A stretch of 16,926 bases of DNA from Thalassiosira profunda. Lineage: Eukaryota > Bacillariophyta > Thalassiosirophyceae > Thalassiosirales > Thalassiosiraceae. Positions 14,728-16,926 of this stretch are shown in pieces; positions within the stretch are counted from its first letter, which is position 1, and every line of letters starts with the position of its first letter. The position numbers and the translations under genes are program-made. Where the stretch lies: NCBI GenBank assembly GCA_036939355.1, contig JALLAP010001159.1, forward strand, positions 1 through 16,926, in the 5' to 3' direction. The notes below the pieces were generated by a model. That model was not told where the DNA came from. It worked only from the letters and a program-made list of their open reading frames with translations, and made no database searches.

Positions 14728-15566
14728 TTACTTCCCCCGTCGGGCCCGCTCCCGTTCCCGCTCCCCCTTCTCCAGCTCGAACCGCCGTTGGTCCACCCTA
14801 TTCAAGAAGTCCTTCTTGACCAGGTACGCCTCGTTCCCCCCGGCCTGGCTCTCGAGCTGCTCCTTCAGCTTGGCGTCGGCGGTCTTGGACTTGAACAGAT
14901 CCCAGTCCGCGGACGTTTTGGAGATGGTCGAGAGTTTTTCGGGCTTGGACAGTTCGGTGAGGAGGTTGTCCACCCCCTTGGCCCTTCGTCTGGATGCGCC
15001 CCCCGTTGCCGGTTCGGAATCGTTGTCAGCGGTTGCAGTTGCGGCATCATTATTTGTAGATTGCTTGTCGTCTTCCCCGGCAAACACCGGACACCACTCC
15101 ACGCGCTCCACCCGAATCTCCTGCCCCGCAAAGCGCTTCACCTCCGCGACCACCCGCTTCTCCAGCCGATCATCCCGCCGCTGCTGGGCTTGGGCCGCGC
15201 GCTCGCCGCCACCGCCCTGGCGTGCAACAGCAGCTTGGCGCTCGCCCGCCTCCCGAAGATGGAAGATAGGATGTTTTGCCGCCGGCTCGCGGCGCGCCGC
15301 TTGGCGGGCACTTTGGCGTCCGATTTCGCCCCCGCCGACGCGGCGTCGTAGGGGTACCCGAAGAGGTCGAGGAAGGCGTCGTCCACGGCCCGTTGCTGGG
15401 CGAGGGACAGCGTGGCGGGGGCATCGTCGGCGTGCGCATCCGCGGCGGCGTCGTGCTCGTCGTCGTCGGCCGCGGGGGCGTCGGGGTCGGCGCCGGGCAC
15501 GTAATCCTCGTCCTCCTCGTCGCTGTCCATGGCGTCGGGATCCTTGGGCTCTTTAGCGCCGCCCAT
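14728..15566 (-). CDS. SWC5: BCNT-domain protein, SWC5/CFDP1 homologue (chromatin remodelling), frame broken once
   Basis: The ATG at 15566 starts MGGAKEPKDPDAMDSDEEDE followed by DYVPGADPDA, the acidic N-terminus with DEDYVP typical of Swc5/CFDP1. Downstream come VKRFAGQEIRVERVEW (the FAGEEV-like motif) and the C-terminal BCNT domain: KPEKLSTISKTSADWDLFKS, then YLVKKDFLNRVDQRRFELE. In yeast this protein is a subunit of the SWR1 complex, which exchanges H2A.Z into nucleosomes; a nuclear role is expected. The frame shifts by one base at about 15245-15260 (minus strand TTCGGGAGGCGG). The upstream frame reads RRQNILSSIFG and the downstream one EAGERQAAVARQGGGGERAA. A missing G in the homopolymer would repair it to about 279 residues; an unannotated small intron is the alternative. 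Confidence 0.88.
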
Positions 15567-15904
15567 GTTTGCAGCGGCAGGAAGAGGGTTGTTGAGGAAG
15601 CGCTGGGCCGAGAAATGAATGAAACTCCCCGAGCGGATTAGGGGGCACGCGGGCTTCTTTGACTACATTTCTGGCAAAGCCCCACTGGAGGCAGAGGCAA
15701 AGCTAGTGCCATTTGTTAGAAGATTGGACCACGCGGGGAACGCCCGTCTTCAGCACTAATACCCCCCTTTTCCACAGCCGCTTGACGCAGGTTTGTCGTT
15801 TGTCGTTTGTCGAGGAGGCGAGAGCGAGGAGGGGTGCTGACGCTGACCGCTGACGGAAGGTAAAGTGGAGGGCCCGCCGGCAAGCGCACAAACCGACCTG
15901 CAAC
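15567..15904. other. Divergent promoter region between the BCNT and plastid-protein genes
   Basis: Both flanking genes start here and point away from each other. It contains three tandem copies of GTTTGTC (15791-15811). No open frame worth calling. Confidence 0.45.
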
Positions 15905-16401
15905 ATGCTTCGCCTCCTCCTCCTCCTCCTCGCGGCAGTACTGCACGCGTCGCGGGCGTTCGCCCCGGCGCCGCGCCTCGCCCCATCAACTTGCAGCGGC
16001 GTTGGCGGAAGGTGCATCCACCGCCGTCCCCTGCACATGGCCGACGGCGACGCCGAGTCCGCCGAGGAAGCGGGGACGACGACGATGAGCCTGGAGGAGA
16101 AGATGAAGTCGTGGGAGGCGTCCGAGGAGGAAATCAGGGCGGCGTCGCTGGGGGGCGTGGTCCCCGGCGGGGGCGGCGGGAGCCGGACGGACGCGTTCGA
16201 CGTGGGCCTCTACGTTGCGTTTCCGATCATGGTGATCTCTTGCTTGGCGGTGAGTTTTGACTATGCTGGTCGTTCGTTGCCTTCCTCCACTGTTGCCATC
16301 GCTGACCCTGGTTATTTGCAATATACAATCAGTTCGTTTTCTTTCCCTTCCTCGTACAAAACATCGACGTGACGAGCGTGGGCCCGCCTCCGACGTCGTA
16401 G
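15905..16401 (+). CDS. Plastid-targeted single-pass membrane protein, unknown function, two exons
   Basis: Exons are 15905-16249 and 16333-16401; the 83-nt intron has a GTGAGT donor and CAG acceptor in phase 0, giving 137 residues. The N-terminus is a signal peptide (MLRLLLLLLAAVLHASRAFA) ending in ASRAFAP, the ASAFAP cleavage motif with Phe at +1 that directs proteins into secondary red-algal plastids. A Ser/Arg-rich transit-peptide region (about 20-44) follows. The mature part has an acidic helix (MSLEEKMKSWEASEEEIRAA), a Gly-rich spacer and one hydrophobic helix (about 98-124, VGLYVAFPIMVIS then FVFFPFLVQ), ending IDVTSVGPPPTS. It is probably anchored in a plastid membrane, likely thylakoid or inner envelope. 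It has the feel of a protein conserved in chromophyte algae, but I cannot name it. It converges on the gene at 16781. Confidence 0.85.
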
Positions 16402-16517
16402 TCTGGTGGGAAGGTGCTACAATATATATCAGTGCTACGGTGGCGAAACTGGGGAAATAAACAATCCTTAAAGTGAGAGTGTCGAACGTCGAAATTGCGA
16501 GAATGATGCCGGGGAAA
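16402..16517. other. 3' sequence of the plastid-protein gene
   Basis: AT-richer sequence with ATATATAT near 16420-16430. Nothing else recognised before the dispersed repeat. Confidence 0.4.
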
Positions 16518-16726
16518 GTGTGGAGAGGCGTCTTCGATCAAATCAATGCGCTGGTTGACGAAGATGGTGGCACCTAATGCACTTCTGGGAACGGGAGGCC
16601 ATTGTGTATTGTATGCGATTGAGCTAGTATTATTACCGAACACCTACCTCATCTCCCTCTACCTACTCTCCTCAAGTCTCCGCAAGAGAGAAACGTCGCC
16701 TACTCTCCTAAATTCCCACTGGCTAC
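16518..16726 (+). repeat. Dispersed repeat, copy 2 (inverted relative to copy 1)
   Basis: Homologous to the reverse complement of 12129-12359. The block at 16610-16632 (TGTATGCGATTGAGCTAGTA and three more bases) is identical to 12230-12252. Like copy 1 it lies between two convergent genes (stops at 16401 and 16781). Confidence 0.9.
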
Positions 16727-16780
16727 TATATATGGTATAGTAGAGAACATCTCTCAAAGAAAAGGCTCCAAGCGTCCCAT

Positions 16781-16926
16781 TCAATCGAACTCGGCTTCTC
16801 CGTCGGACTCAGACGACTCCTCTTCGCTCTCGTCTTCCTCACTCTCATCCTCCTCATCCTCTTGCTCCATTTCAGCGGTCAGCTTGTCCAGGTCGACTAC
16901 ACTGCCGTCTTCGTCCATGGATTCGT
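16781..16926 (-). CDS. C-terminal end of an acidic protein, partial, runs off the right edge
   Basis: The minus strand reads ESMDEDGSVVDLDKLTAEME and then a run dominated by Glu, Asp and Ser, ending DGEAEFD and TGA at 16783-16781. Only the last 48 codons are in the window. Such acidic tails are common on nuclear and nucleolar eukaryotic proteins (histone chaperones, ribosome-assembly factors), but composition alone does not identify it. The frame is supported by the absence of stops and by strong Glu/Asp codon bias. Confidence 0.7.
   Translation of the reverse strand, partial: ESMDEDGSVVDLDKLTAEMEQEDEEDESEEDESEEESSESDGEAEFD

Noticed and set aside
1..16926. CRISPR arrays, tRNA or rRNA genes
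   Set aside because: No regularly spaced identical repeats, cloverleaf or rRNA-like sequence was seen by eye; a tRNAscan or Rfam search was not possible.

Overview
The window looks like nuclear DNA of a photosynthetic chromophyte alga, most likely a heterokont such as a pelagophyte or a relative. The reasons are: spliceosomal introns of 70-163 nt, nearly all with a GTGAGT donor; dense, GC-rich genes on both strands with long acidic or low-complexity stretches; a canonical eukaryotic chromatin gene (BCNT/SWC5); and a protein at 15905 whose signal peptide ends in an ASRAFAP motif, the plastid import signature of secondary red-algal plastids. The lineage call is an inference. The sequence is draft quality: single N characters at 535 and 11470 each sit at a frame break, and the second is flanked by a 72-nt duplicated contig end.

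Layout. 41-1134 (+) is a three-exon multi-pass membrane protein of unknown function. 1407-2233 (-) is a two-exon four-helix membrane protein, paralogous to a second one at 12385-13135 (-). Between them, from about 2640 to 10280, lie two apparent mobile elements in tandem. Each has one long intronless minus-strand gene for a tyrosine recombinase/integrase-like protein (3408-5987 and 7233-9812). To the right are a zinc-dependent cinnamyl/alcohol dehydrogenase with four exons (10629-12099, +), the second membrane paralogue, a coiled-coil protein (13670-14521, +), a BCNT/SWC5 homologue (14728-15566, -), a plastid-targeted single-helix protein (15905-16401, +) and the acidic C-terminus of a further minus-strand gene running off the right edge (16781-16926).

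The most interesting part is the double element. Both proteins keep most of the tyrosine-recombinase active site (R, K, box II R, H or W, Y) but differ from each other. They carry different accessory domains: a possible GCR1_C-like DNA-binding region in the first and a leucine-zipper-like coiled coil in the second. I see no reverse transcriptase or RNase H, so they fit Crypton-like DNA elements better than DIRS-type elements. The second unit is bounded by a 20-nt inverted repeat built around the palindrome ACTTTCTAGAAAGT and by short direct repeats outside it. A related motif (TTAATTCCTA..GTAGA) sits at the left of unit 1, between the units, and at the right of unit 2, as if both had used related integration sites.

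A separate repeat family of about 210-230 bp occurs as two inverted copies (12129-12359 and 16518-16726). Each copy fills the gap between a convergent gene pair. The host genes have unrelated functions and show no operon-like logic.
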